In this document: in pieces, positions 21,084 to 29,787 of the stretch | Numbering within the stretch: position 1 is the first letter of the stretch | Layout of the letters: every line of letters starts with the position of its first letter | Assembly (NCBI GenBank): GCA_007748055.1 | Contig: CP036279.1 | Coordinates: forward strand, 2,046,001 to 2,110,000 | DNA: 64,000 nucleotides | DNA from: Kolteria novifilia | Lineage (GTDB): Bacteria > Planctomycetota > Planctomycetia > Kolteriales > Kolteriaceae | Direction of reading: 5' to 3' | Position numbers and translations under genes: made by a program | The notes under the pieces: model-generated | What the model saw: only the letters and a program-made list of their open reading frames with translations | What the model was told of the DNA's origin: nothing | Databases searched by the model: none

Positions 21084-22238
21084 ATGGGGTTTCTTTCGGG
21101 ACGGGTCAGCTACGAGCGCTTTCGGGTCTCGGGACGCTCGCTTCAACAATTCGACCAGCAGCATGTCGACATCCTCGATCAATATGCGATCGGCAAGGGA
21201 GGGGCGATCGGGGCCGACGGCGTCGAGATGGGGTTCACCGCGGGTGGCCACGTGCTCGATCTCGATTTCGGGCTCGAGAAGAACATCGCCAACGACACCC
21301 TCTCGTTCGGGATGCGGGTCGATACCAACAAGCCGCCCGCCGATCTCGTCAAGGCCTACACGCAACTCGAGATCGATGCTCTCGCCGCCCAGAATCCGAG
21401 CGGCTTCGCGAGTCGTCGGCAACGATCGCAAGCCAAGGAGACGGCCCTCGAACGTCTCGACGCGATGGGCAAGGATGGGCGTTTCCGCAAGATGCAGCAG
21501 TTTTCCGCCCTTTGGGATCTCAAGCAGGAGGTCGTCTACTTCGGCGCCTCGAGTCTCACCGCGATGGAGCGGTTCCTGTCGCTCTTTAAGGAGGCGTTTG
21601 ATCGAACGCTCGAACGGATCACCGCGGGGACGCTCGCGCTTGGGCGGTCCGCCGAGGAGGGACGACAGCGTTCGCTCGAGGATCTCGAGCCGGCGACGTT
21701 CGTCGGTCCGAAGCGAAAGATTTCCGTCGCTTGGCTCGACGGTCCCTTCGGGTCGCGCGATTTCCTCGGAAACGAGTTTCTCCTTTGGCTCTGGTGGGTG
21801 ACCGAGTGCCGTTCGGACACCATCAAGCTCAGCGACGACACCAGCGTGACGTGCGTCTTGAACAAGACGCTCAGCCTCGAGTGCCCACTCAACGAAACCG
21901 GGCGTGAGACGATCTCCAGCGATGCGCCGACGCGTCTGCCGGAGGCGAAACGGGCGGTGCTCGGCGGAAAATGGCCCCGCAAGACGGGGATGATGATCTC
22001 CCGGCACGACGAAGCCTACGAGCTCGTCCTCACCGCGGAGTCGCTGGCAGTCGGCAGCGCGTCGCTACCGAAGCTCGAAACCGACTCGGCGCGGGCGGAA
22101 CGGGAAGAGCGGGTCGATCAGCTACGGCATCTCACCGAAACGCTCGACTTGCTCTTCGACTCCTACGTCCGGCGTCGGCTCAGCTCGAAGTGGTCGGAGG
22201 ATCTCTCAGCGATTCGCCGTTGGCTGGAAGAGGACTAG
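21084..22238 (+). CDS. RdgC-like protein (putative recombination-associated)
   Basis: 384 residues, soluble. Middle parts resemble the RdgC pattern: a basic helical segment (SRRQRSQAKETALERLDAMG), then FSALWDLKQEVVYFGASSLTAMERFLSLFKEAF, which matches the strand-helix order of the RdgC ring domain. RdgC binds duplex DNA as a ring and modulates RecA. The protein is longer than proteobacterial RdgC (about 300 residues) and sequence identity by eye is low. It is a single gene; the preceding gene is on the opposite strand. An alternative is an unrelated conserved planctomycete protein. A profile search against RdgC would settle it. Confidence 0.5.
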   Translation: MGFLSGRVSYERFRVSGRSLQQFDQQHVDILDQYAIGKGGAIGADGVEMGFTAGGHVLDLDFGLEKNIANDTLSFGMRVDTNKPPADLVKAYTQLEIDALAAQNPSGFASRRQRSQAKETALERLDAMGKDGRFRKMQQFSALWDLKQEVVYFGASSLTAMERFLSLFKEAFDRTLERITAGTLALGRSAEEGRQRSLEDLEPATFVGPKRKISVAWLDGPFGSRDFLGNEFLLWLWWVTECRSDTIKLSDDTSVTCVLNKTLSLECPLNETGRETISSDAPTRLPEAKRAVLGGKWPRKTGMMISRHDEAYELVLTAESLAVGSASLPKLETDSARAEREERVDQLRHLTETLDLLFDSYVRRRLSSKWSEDLSAIRRWLEED

Positions 22239-22554
22239 GCGGTCCGTTGACTTATGCGGGCCAAGGCGAGAACGAGCCATGTTGGCCAAGATCAAGGAGG
22301 AAAAACGCAGGCGAATCCGTGGATTCATCGAGGTTTTTCAACGCCGAGATTGGTCAGAAGAGCCGTTCGCTGCCGGCAGCGGAATAGATCAACGGGTTGC
22401 TAAATCTCGGGTTGTGAACGCACGATCACTTCTCACTGGCTGACCAGCGGCCAGTGCCACCCGAACGTTGGGGGCTGACCAAACGCTAGGTTCGGTTGGC
22501 GTGTTCCGCCGCTGCGTTCCGTGATGGGGAGGATGGCCAATTGTCAGGTAGTCA

Positions 22555-22690
22555 TCACCTCTCCCTCGGGGAATGGTCGGTGAGCGAAGCGAGCCGGGTG
22601 AGGGGACGAGAGGCCCCGAGGACAAGGCGAATGGTCAACAAGAAGGCCCTCCTCACCCCTAATCCCTTTCCCACAGGGAGAGGGGAACGC
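22555..22690. repeat. Inverted pair of CCTCTCCCT/GGGTGAGGGG intergenic repeats
   Basis: The left copy reads cctctccctcggggaa and ends gggtgagggg (22556-22609). The right copy, in opposite orientation, reads cctcaccccta and ends cagggagagggg (22660-22686). The pair could fold into a long hairpin. Repeats of this composition are common between genes in high-G+C bacteria. Confidence 0.55.
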
Positions 22691-22739
22691 GAGCGCCGGC
22701 CTTGTCGACGCAGACTGACCTTTACGACGCGCCGGGCGC

Positions 22740-22762
22740 CATGCCCACGCTCCGTGAGCATG
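22740..22762. repeat. Single copy of CATGCCCACG palindrome
   Basis: catgcccacgc-tc-cgtgagcatg forms a near-perfect inverted repeat. It belongs to the same family as the sites at 3023, 10924/10954 and 33479 and lies just downstream of the response regulator gene. Confidence 0.55.
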
Positions 22763-22793
22763 CGGCGAAGGCCTCGACACACGGAGACCCAGG

Positions 22794-23252
22794 TCAGTTC
22801 TCTTCCGAACGTCCGGTGTCCTCGACCTCCTGAAGGTAGGCGAGGGTGCGTTCCAACTGATTTTGGAGGTGCCGAACGCGGAGAAGCGACTCGACGCGCT
22901 TGAGCAGGATCTGTTTGTGGATCGGCTTGGAGAGGAAGTCGTCGGTACCCGCCTCGACGCCCCGCTCGATGTCGGCCGATTCGTGCAAGGAGGTCACCAT
23001 CAGGATGGGGATGTCCTTGGTCTTCTCGTCCGCCTTAAGCTGCTTGCAGACCTCGAAGCCGCTGACTTTTGGCATCATGACATCGAGCAGAATCAAGTCG
23101 GGCACGAGTTCGCGCGCCTTGACGAGGGTCTCGTCGCCGTCGATGGCGGTGACGACCTCACCGTCGACTTCGGCGAGGTAGGCCTCGATCAACTCGAGGT
23201 TTTGCATGTTGTCGTCGGCGACCAAGATTTTGCGGACCGTCCCTTCGCCCAT
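22794..23252 (-). CDS. Single-domain response regulator (REC)
   Basis: 152 residues: one receiver domain and a short C-terminal helix (HLQNQLERTLAYLQEVEDTGRSEEN), no output domain. Seen: acidic pair D13-D14 (LVADDN), phospho-acceptor D57 (LILLDVMMPKVSGFEVCKQLK), the conserved Thr/Ser in LMVTS, and the Lys in FLSKPIHKQIL. It resembles the DivK/PleD-type receivers that act by binding a partner protein. No kinase gene is adjacent; the hybrid kinase at 17205-19553 is the nearest candidate but a link is only a guess. Confidence 0.92.
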   Translation of the reverse strand: MGEGTVRKILVADDNMQNLELIEAYLAEVDGEVVTAIDGDETLVKARELVPDLILLDVMMPKVSGFEVCKQLKADEKTKDIPILMVTSLHESADIERGVEAGTDDFLSKPIHKQILLKRVESLLRVRHLQNQLERTLAYLQEVEDTGRSEEN

Positions 23253-23747
23253 CGTTCATCTCCACGGCGGATGCCGATTCCATCATCGCTCGCCCGGCCG
23301 CTTCCTCCGCGACCTCGACCCCCGATGCGCAACGGTCATTATCCGGAAGGGGAGTATAGATCAATCGGGTGCCCGCGTTAAGGGGGGAGCGAAACCGGCG
23401 TGCTGGAGACTTGGTGACGCGGACGTGAAGGAGGATTCATGGTCGGATCATTCAACGGCGTCGCGAGTGGCGGCGGCGCGACGGTGACGACCGTCGGTCA
23501 TGAACTCTTATTGGTGAAGGAGTTCGCGCCACGGAGGCTCAGGCGAGAAAAAATGACAAGCCACCGACTCATCGGTTCCATACACAGGCGAGTGAATTCA
23601 GGGGCATTTTGGGGATTCTCGTGCCAATTGTTGAAATGCCCTGTGACTTCGTGCAAGATTTCACAAACTAGAGAACCGAAGTGAGTGGGAGTTGTCGCCG
23701 AAGACCGCTCCGCTTGATGCCTCCACTAGTTGTTGGGTGCCTGACGG
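23253..23747. other. Upstream region of the nuo cluster, no gene seen
   Basis: These 495 bases separate the divergent response regulator and nuoH. No convincing coding frame or tRNA is visible. The last 170 bases are noticeably more A+T-rich than the surroundings (around 23550-23690), which is where the nuo promoter would be expected, but no clear -35/-10 pair can be pointed to. Confidence 0.5.
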
Positions 23748-24839
23748 ATGATTGACGCGATCTGGGTGCTGATCGCCGCTGTCTTGCTGGCCACCTTCGT
23801 CGGCGTCGCCGCGATGGTCTATATTTGGATGGAGCGGAAGGTCTCCGGCCGCATTCAGGACCGGCTCGGCCCGACCCGCGTCGGCGGACGCTTCGGCTGG
23901 CTTCAGTCGCTCGCCGACGGCGCCAAACTGATCCAAAAGGAAGACCTCGTCCCCGACTCGGCGGACCAGATCCTTTTCCGGCTCGCACCCTACGTCGTGA
24001 TGCTCGGCTCCTTTGTCGCCTTTCTGGCACTGCCGTTCTCCAACGGATGGGTCGCGGTCAATCTCAACATCGCGGTCTTCTTCATGCTCGCGGTCATGTC
24101 GGTCGAAGTCTTCGGCGTCATCATGGCCGGCTATTCCTCGGGCAGCAAATGGTCGCTGCTGGGCGGCATGCGGGAAGCGGCTCAAGTCGTCAGCTACGAG
24201 ATCCCGATGGCGATCTGCGTCGTCATCCCGATCATGGTCGCCGGCACGCTGAACCTGAACACCATCGCCAATCAGCAAGCGGGCATGTTTTGGAACTGGT
24301 ATCTCTTCCAAAGTCCGATTCTCTTCGTCACCAGCTTCGTCTACTTCACCTGCGCGACCGCCAGTTGCAAGCGGGCTCCCTTCGACCTCGCCGAGGCCGA
24401 AAGCGAACTCGTCGCCGGTTTCCTCACCGAATATAGCGGCATGCGTTGGTCGTTCTTCTTTCTTGCCGAATACGCCAGCATGTTCGCCGTCAGCGGAATC
24501 TTCGTGATTCTCTTCCTCGGCGGCTGGAACGGCCCGATTCCCATTTGGTACGGCATCGACTTCGGCGACGTCTGGATCGGCAAGTTCTTCGGCCTGCTCA
24601 ATTTCCTGATCAAGTCGAGCCTCATGGTCTTCGTGATGATGTGGCTCCGCTGGACCTTGCCTCGACTCCGCATCGACCAGGTCATGACGACTTGCCTGAA
24701 GTATCTCCTTCCGATGAGCTGTGGGCTGCTGCTGCTGCAGGCCATTTGGCAGGTGATCTTTCCCAATGGTCTCGTCGGCTGGATGGGGCCGGAAGTGTTC
24801 AATCCGGGCGGCTACCCGCTCGATGGCGGACAACCGTGA
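23748..24839 (+). CDS. nuoH: NADH-quinone oxidoreductase subunit H
   Basis: 363 residues, about eight membrane helices. NuoH sits at the junction of the peripheral and membrane arms of complex I and lines the quinone-binding tunnel. Seen: YIWMERKVSGRIQDRLGPTRVG near the N-terminus, the quinone-site loop block CKRAPFDLAEAESELVAGF with its conserved Glu and Asp residues, and YSGMRWSFFFLAEYA. It is the first gene of the cluster; nuoJ follows after 71 bases. nuoG or nuoI, which flank nuoH in most bacteria, are absent here. Confidence 0.97.
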   Translation: MIDAIWVLIAAVLLATFVGVAAMVYIWMERKVSGRIQDRLGPTRVGGRFGWLQSLADGAKLIQKEDLVPDSADQILFRLAPYVVMLGSFVAFLALPFSNGWVAVNLNIAVFFMLAVMSVEVFGVIMAGYSSGSKWSLLGGMREAAQVVSYEIPMAICVVIPIMVAGTLNLNTIANQQAGMFWNWYLFQSPILFVTSFVYFTCATASCKRAPFDLAEAESELVAGFLTEYSGMRWSFFFLAEYASMFAVSGIFVILFLGGWNGPIPIWYGIDFGDVWIGKFFGLLNFLIKSSLMVFVMMWLRWTLPRLRIDQVMTTCLKYLLPMSCGLLLLQAIWQVIFPNGLVGWMGPEVFNPGGYPLDGGQP

Positions 24840-24910
24840 AGTCGGATCGGCGGATGTCCATCCGGGGTCAAGATGTCGGATGAGCTGACGCCAGTCCGAC
24901 GGAGAGTGAT

Positions 24911-25525
24911 ATGAGCCTACTCGTAAGCAACGTGCTCTTTACCTGCTTGGTGCTGCTGACGGCGGTCCCGGCGGTGATGGTCGTCATCACGCAGCACATC
25001 GTGCGCGCGGCGTGTTGGTTGCTCCTGTCGCTGGCGGGAGCCGCGGGCCTCTTTTTCTTTCTCGGAGCCGACTTTGTCGGAGCGACGCAGCTGCTTATTT
25101 ACGTTGGCGGAACGCTAGTCCTGGTGATCTTCGGCGTCATGCTGACCGCGACCGGGCCTTTCGTCAACTTGAGGGCCAGCAGCGGCGACTGGGCGATGAG
25201 TGTCCTGGTCGGTTTCTCGCTCCTGGCGATCGTGACCTTCGGGATCGCGCAGCCGACTTGGTTCAATCCCGCGATGTTCGAGGACTCGGGCCCGACCCGC
25301 GCCTCGACCAACCGCATCGGGATGGCGTTTCTCGGCTTCCCCGAGGAGAACCCGACGCCGGCGCATCCCGCGGAGAAGGAGGACGTCCTCGTCGATCCGC
25401 CGAAGCATGTCGGCGTCGGCTACCTGCTTCCCTTCGAGGTCATCTCGGTCCATCTCGTGCTCGTGCTGGTCGGAGCGGCCTATCTCGCTCGCGCCAAGCA
25501 GCGGCCCAAGAGGGAGACTGCCTGA
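24911..25525 (+). CDS. nuoJ: NADH-quinone oxidoreductase subunit J
   Basis: 204 residues with five membrane helices, a core membrane subunit of complex I. Seen: the conserved segment LFFFLGADFVGATQLLIYVGGTLVLVIFGVML, which includes the helix with the pi-bulge that changes on quinone reduction. A longer loop between helices 4 and 5 (about residues 115-165) is polar and carries many Pro and Glu. GGAGAGTGAT precedes the ATG. The stop overlaps the nuoK start (TGATG, 25523-25527). Confidence 0.95.
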   Translation: MSLLVSNVLFTCLVLLTAVPAVMVVITQHIVRAACWLLLSLAGAAGLFFFLGADFVGATQLLIYVGGTLVLVIFGVMLTATGPFVNLRASSGDWAMSVLVGFSLLAIVTFGIAQPTWFNPAMFEDSGPTRASTNRIGMAFLGFPEENPTPAHPAEKEDVLVDPPKHVGVGYLLPFEVISVHLVLVLVGAAYLARAKQRPKRETA

Positions 25526-25836
25526 TGCTGATTCCTTCGCTACAGATCTACTTGCTCGTCGGGGCCGTCCTCTTCACCACCGGGTTGCTTTGCATGGTGA
25601 CCAAGCGCAACGCGATCGGGGTGTTGATGGGGGTCGAATTGATCCTGACCGCCTCGAACATCAACTTCGTCGCGTTTAGCCGGTACGGGAAACTCGGGCT
25701 CGACGGTCAGCTCGTTTCCCTCTTTGTCATCGTGTTGGCAGCGGGAGAAGCCGCCATCGCTTTGGCAATCGCGATGAATTTCTACAACAACTTCGAAACG
25801 ATCGACGTCGACCGCGCCAGCAATCTAAAGGGATAA
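25525..25836 (+). CDS. nuoK: NADH-quinone oxidoreductase subunit K
   Basis: 103 residues, three membrane helices, the usual NuoK size. Seen: the two buried glutamates needed for proton movement, in GVELILTASNINFVAFS and VLAAGEAAIALAIAM. The ATG at 25525 overlaps the nuoJ stop by one base, so translation is coupled. It forms part of the proton channel together with NuoJ and NuoA. Confidence 0.97.
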   Translation: MLIPSLQIYLLVGAVLFTTGLLCMVTKRNAIGVLMGVELILTASNINFVAFSRYGKLGLDGQLVSLFVIVLAAGEAAIALAIAMNFYNNFETIDVDRASNLKG

Positions 25837-25842
25837 GCCAGC

Positions 25843-28110
25843 ATGGGGCTGATTTGGGTCATCGCGACGCTCGTGCCTTTGGCGGCTTTCGTGGTGCAGA
25901 TCCTCTTTGGATCGGTGCTCAAACGGGCCAACGCGTACATCGCGACCGGGGCGATTGGCTTCTCGTTCTTCCTCAGCACGATGGGGATGCTCTGGTACGC
26001 CAGCTTCAAGCCCGGAGTCCTCTCCCCACCGGGCCATCACGCTCACCACGAGGAGGTCGTCGAGGGAGCCGGCGCCGCCGGTCACGCCGATCATTCCCAT
26101 GACGGAGAAGCAGGCGAGGCGACCGATCACGGTCACGAGGACGCCGGCCATGATAGCGAGGCCGATCACGGCCCCGTCAACCCGGTCGCCTTCGAAGGCT
26201 CGATCTCCTGGGCGACGCTCATCCGCGGCGAGGACACCCTCTCGAAAGTCCTTCGCGAGAACCCCGCCCTCGGTGACTTAATCGGACCGGAGGACCTGCG
26301 GGAAGAGGGGCCAGGTGTCGTCAGTGTCGGCTACCGAATCGACAACATCACCGCGCTGATGTTCTTCATGGTGACGCTCATCGCGACCTGTATCCACGTC
26401 TACTCGATGGGGTACATGGATCACGAGCCCCGCTACGGGCGCTTCTTCGCCTACCTGTCGCTCTTTTGCTTCTCGATGCTCGCCCTGGTCGTCTCGAACA
26501 ACTTCTTCCAGGTCTTCATGTGTTGGGAACTCGTCGGTCTCTGCTCCTATTTCCTGATCGGCTTCTACTACGAGAAGAAGAGTGCCTCCTGTGCCGCGAA
26601 CAAGGCCTTCATCACCAACCGCATTGGTGACGTCGGCTTTATCGTTGGCCTGATGGTCTTGTTCTCCACCTTTGGAACATTCAGCTTCTCGGAGATCTTC
26701 ACGCCCGAGGGAATGCTCAACCCAGAGCTGGCCGCGAAGGCCGATACCTTCTGGCTGACGGTCGCGGGAATCGGAATCTTTGTCGGCTGTGTCGGTAAGA
26801 GTGCCCAGTTCCCGCTTCACGTTTGGCTTCCCGACGCGATGGAGGGCCCGACCCCGGTCAGTGCCCTGATCCACGCCGCGACGATGGTCGCCGCGGGGGT
26901 CTACCTGATCGCCCGCTCCTTTCCGCTCTTCACGCCTGAAGCATTGCTGGTCATCACCTATATCGGCGGGATCACGCTCTTCGTGGCGGCGACCATCGCC
27001 ATCGTCGCGACCGACATTAAGAAAGCTCTGGCCTATTCGACGGTCAGCCAACTCGGCTACATGGTGATGGTGCTTGGCATCGGCGGTTGGATCGCCGGCC
27101 TGATGCACTTGATCACGCACGCCTTCTTCAAGGCCCTCTTGTTCCTCTGTTCGGGGAGCGTGATCCACGGCACCGGCACGCAAGAGATGCCGCAGATGGG
27201 CGGCCTTTACAAGAAGATGCCCAAGACCGCGCTGACGATGCTCGTCGGCGTCCTCTGTATCTCCGGCTTCCCGCTGACCAGTGGTTTCTACAGCAAGGAT
27301 GCGATCATCGCCCAGGTCCTTGCCTACGGTGAATCGAATCCCGAGCACACCTTCATCTTGCTCCTGCCGGGAATCTCCGCGGGCATCACCGCCTTTTACA
27401 TGTTCCGGCTTTGGTTCATGACCTTCGTCGGCACGCCGCGCGACAAGCACGTTCACGATCACGCCCACGAATCGGGTGATTTGATGACCGTCCCGTTGGT
27501 GATCCTCGCGTGCTGTGCGTTTCTCGCCGCGGGCGTTCCCTGGTTGGGACTGCCGATACCGTCGCTGGAGAGTTTCATCGGCTTTGGGCAACCCGCCGCG
27601 GCCGACTCGGGTCAGTTCGCCGGGCTGACCGCTCGGGCTCACGAACTTCACGGGGTGGCGAGCGTCGTCGCGTCGGGTTGTGCACTCTTGGGCACGGTCC
27701 TGGCGGTGGCGATCTACTGGAAGGGCTACCTCAGCCCCTCGGAGGCCCAACGCCAGTTCCCCCGCGTTTACGACCTGCTGATCAACAAATGGTACTTCGA
27801 CGAAATCTATCGCTACCTCGCCGTCCGCCCCGCGATGGCCTTTGGCCGGATGGTCGCGTGGTTCGACAAGAACGTGATTGACGGAGCGCTCGACGGCTCG
27901 GCGGACTTGACCGTTCGCGGCAGCAACTTCGAAGGACGGTTCGATCTGGGCATTGTCGACGGCATGGTCAACTGGATCGGTAGCACCTTCTTCGAGACCG
28001 GTGTCTCCTTGAAACGAGTTCAGACCGGTTGGCTACGCGGATACGTGGTGACGATCGCTCTCGGAGCGGTCGCGTTGGTGGCACTGGGGGCGTTCCTCTA
28101 CACTCCGTAA
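25843..28110 (+). CDS. nuoL: NADH-quinone oxidoreductase subunit L, with His-rich insert
   Basis: 755 residues, longer than the common 610-650. NuoL is the distal antiporter-like proton-pumping subunit with the long lateral helix. Seen: the core motif FFQVFMCWELVGLCSYFLIGF (key Glu), KSAQFPLHVWLPDAMEGPTPVSALIHAATMVAAGVYL (key Lys and His), and the C-terminal lateral helix. Odd: residues 65-109, after the first helices, form an insert with about 15 His and many Asp/Glu (PGHHAHHEE, HADHSHDGEAG), and a second short His-rich stretch HVHDHAHE near 545. These may bind metal or are simply loops on the outer face. Confidence 0.96.
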   Translation: MGLIWVIATLVPLAAFVVQILFGSVLKRANAYIATGAIGFSFFLSTMGMLWYASFKPGVLSPPGHHAHHEEVVEGAGAAGHADHSHDGEAGEATDHGHEDAGHDSEADHGPVNPVAFEGSISWATLIRGEDTLSKVLRENPALGDLIGPEDLREEGPGVVSVGYRIDNITALMFFMVTLIATCIHVYSMGYMDHEPRYGRFFAYLSLFCFSMLALVVSNNFFQVFMCWELVGLCSYFLIGFYYEKKSASCAANKAFITNRIGDVGFIVGLMVLFSTFGTFSFSEIFTPEGMLNPELAAKADTFWLTVAGIGIFVGCVGKSAQFPLHVWLPDAMEGPTPVSALIHAATMVAAGVYLIARSFPLFTPEALLVITYIGGITLFVAATIAIVATDIKKALAYSTVSQLGYMVMVLGIGGWIAGLMHLITHAFFKALLFLCSGSVIHGTGTQEMPQMGGLYKKMPKTALTMLVGVLCISGFPLTSGFYSKDAIIAQVLAYGESNPEHTFILLLPGISAGITAFYMFRLWFMTFVGTPRDKHVHDHAHESGDLMTVPLVILACCAFLAAGVPWLGLPIPSLESFIGFGQPAAADSGQFAGLTARAHELHGVASVVASGCALLGTVLAVAIYWKGYLSPSEAQRQFPRVYDLLINKWYFDEIYRYLAVRPAMAFGRMVAWFDKNVIDGALDGSADLTVRGSNFEGRFDLGIVDGMVNWIGSTFFETGVSLKRVQTGWLRGYVVTIALGAVALVALGAFLYTP

Positions 28111-28161
28111 CCCGTGGTGTCGGGAACGGCGCTGACTGCGTGACATCAAAGTGGGAATCTC

Positions 28162-29778
28162 ATGATCGACACGGTACTTCTGACACTGATTCTCTTCCTG
28201 CCGGCCCTCGGTGCCGCGATGTTGGCGCTACCGTTCTTCGACTCCGACGAGAAGTCGAAGCACTGGATGCTGATCAACACGATCGCGACCTTCGGGCTGA
28301 CGCTCTTGCTCCTTGGGGACTTCCTGGAGCTTACCAACGAACAGGGCTTCGTCCCGCCCCTCTCCGAGCGGGCCCTGGCGACCGCCGACGGACAGAACGC
28401 GCCGAACGACCTGGTCGTCCGCGTTCCGTGGATCTCGAGTTCGGCGTTCAACATCGAGTACTACCTCGGCGTCGATGGCATCAGTCTTTCGCTGATCGTG
28501 TTGACCGGGCTTATCTCGGTCTTGGGAGCGGCCGCGTCCTTTTCGGTCAAGAAGTTCACGCGCGGTTACTGCATCCTCTTCCTGCTGCTCGAAACCGGCA
28601 TGATGGGGGTCTTCCTTTCGCTCGACTTCTTCCTCTTCTACATCTTCTGGGAAGTGATGCTCCTGCCGATGTACTTCCTCATCGGTATCTGGGGCGGGCC
28701 GAGACGTGAGTACGCCGCGATCAAGTTCTTCCTCTACACCCTCTTCGGCGGCGTGTTGATGCTGATCGCGATGCTCGGCTTCTACTTCAACAGCGATCCG
28801 AACACCTTCGACATCATCCGTCTGCAACAGATCGGACAGACGACGGGGCCCGACGCGCCGTTTAGTCCCTTCTTCCAGCGGGTCATGTTCGTGTTGCTCT
28901 TCATTGGCTTCGCGATCAAGCTCCCGGCCGTGCCGTTCCACACCTGGCTTCCCGATGCCCACGTCGAGGCCCCGACCCCGATCAGTATGATCCTGGCCGG
29001 CGTGCTGCTGAAGATGGGTGGCTACGGGTTGATTCGGATCGCCTACCCGATCTGTCCCGACGGGGCCTATTTCTTCGCGGTTCCGGTCGCGGTCATCGGC
29101 GTGGTGAGCATTATCTACGGTGCCTTCGCCGCGATGGCGCAACAGGACTTCAAGAAATTGGTCGCCTACAGTTCGGTCAGCCACATGGGCTATGTCACGC
29201 TCGGCATCGCGGTTCTTCCGATCCTCAGTCCGGTCTACTACACCTGGGGCATGGCCGGAGCGATGTTCCAGATGATCGCTCACGGGATCAGTTCCGCCGG
29301 CATGTTCTTCCTGGTCGGCGTCATCTACGAGCGCGCCCATCATCGTGACCTCAACCGCTTCGGCGGATTGATGAACATCATGCCGGTCTACGGGGCGCTG
29401 TCGATCGTCATCTTCTTCGCCGGCATGGGACTCCCCGGACTTTGCGGATTCCCGGGCGAAATCTTCACGGTGCTCGCGGGCTTCAAGTTTGGCGCCGCCT
29501 TCGGCATTATCGCCGCCTTCGGCGTCATCTTGACGGCGGGCTACATTCTCTGGACGGTGCAGCGGGTCTATCTCGGGTCGAACAAGCAGTACGAGGGAAC
29601 GCCCGACATCACGACGTGGGAGACGCTGACGGTCTTGCCGCTGGTCTTCCTCTCGATTCTGCTCGGCGTCTATCCCGATCTGCTCTTGGGATGGATGGCG
29701 CCCGATGTCGAAGTCCTGGTCCGCGACCTGACCGACTACGGCCGCAGCCTGACCGACGTTGTCACCGCCGCCAAGTAA
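28162..29778 (+). CDS. nuoM: NADH-quinone oxidoreductase subunit M
   Basis: 538 residues, about 14 membrane helices, the middle antiporter-like subunit. Seen: the essential Glu in FLFYIFWEVMLLPMYFLIGIWGG and the Lys/His block IKLPAVPFHTWLPDAHVEAPTPISMILAGVLLKMGGYG. The loop between helices 1 and 3 is typical in length. It follows nuoL by 51 bases and precedes nuoN by nine, consistent with one operon. Confidence 0.97.
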   Translation: MIDTVLLTLILFLPALGAAMLALPFFDSDEKSKHWMLINTIATFGLTLLLLGDFLELTNEQGFVPPLSERALATADGQNAPNDLVVRVPWISSSAFNIEYYLGVDGISLSLIVLTGLISVLGAAASFSVKKFTRGYCILFLLLETGMMGVFLSLDFFLFYIFWEVMLLPMYFLIGIWGGPRREYAAIKFFLYTLFGGVLMLIAMLGFYFNSDPNTFDIIRLQQIGQTTGPDAPFSPFFQRVMFVLLFIGFAIKLPAVPFHTWLPDAHVEAPTPISMILAGVLLKMGGYGLIRIAYPICPDGAYFFAVPVAVIGVVSIIYGAFAAMAQQDFKKLVAYSSVSHMGYVTLGIAVLPILSPVYYTWGMAGAMFQMIAHGISSAGMFFLVGVIYERAHHRDLNRFGGLMNIMPVYGALSIVIFFAGMGLPGLCGFPGEIFTVLAGFKFGAAFGIIAAFGVILTAGYILWTVQRVYLGSNKQYEGTPDITTWETLTVLPLVFLSILLGVYPDLLLGWMAPDVEVLVRDLTDYGRSLTDVVTAAK

Positions 29779-29787
29779 GGACCCCCG

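Larger units (their letters stand above)
22239..22793. other. Intergenic stretch with repeats, no gene seen
   Basis: The 555 bases between the RdgC-like gene and the response regulator hold no convincing coding frame. They contain two inverted copies of a Cct-ctccct-type repeat (22555-22690) and one copy of the CATGCCCACG palindrome (22740-22762). Confidence 0.6.

Noticed and set aside
23439-23684. An 81-codon plus-strand frame upstream of nuoH
   Set aside because: Low protein-like content and it covers the A+T-rich promoter region.
26278-27750. A 490-codon minus-strand frame across nuoL
   Set aside because: Antisense shadow of nuoL with skewed composition.
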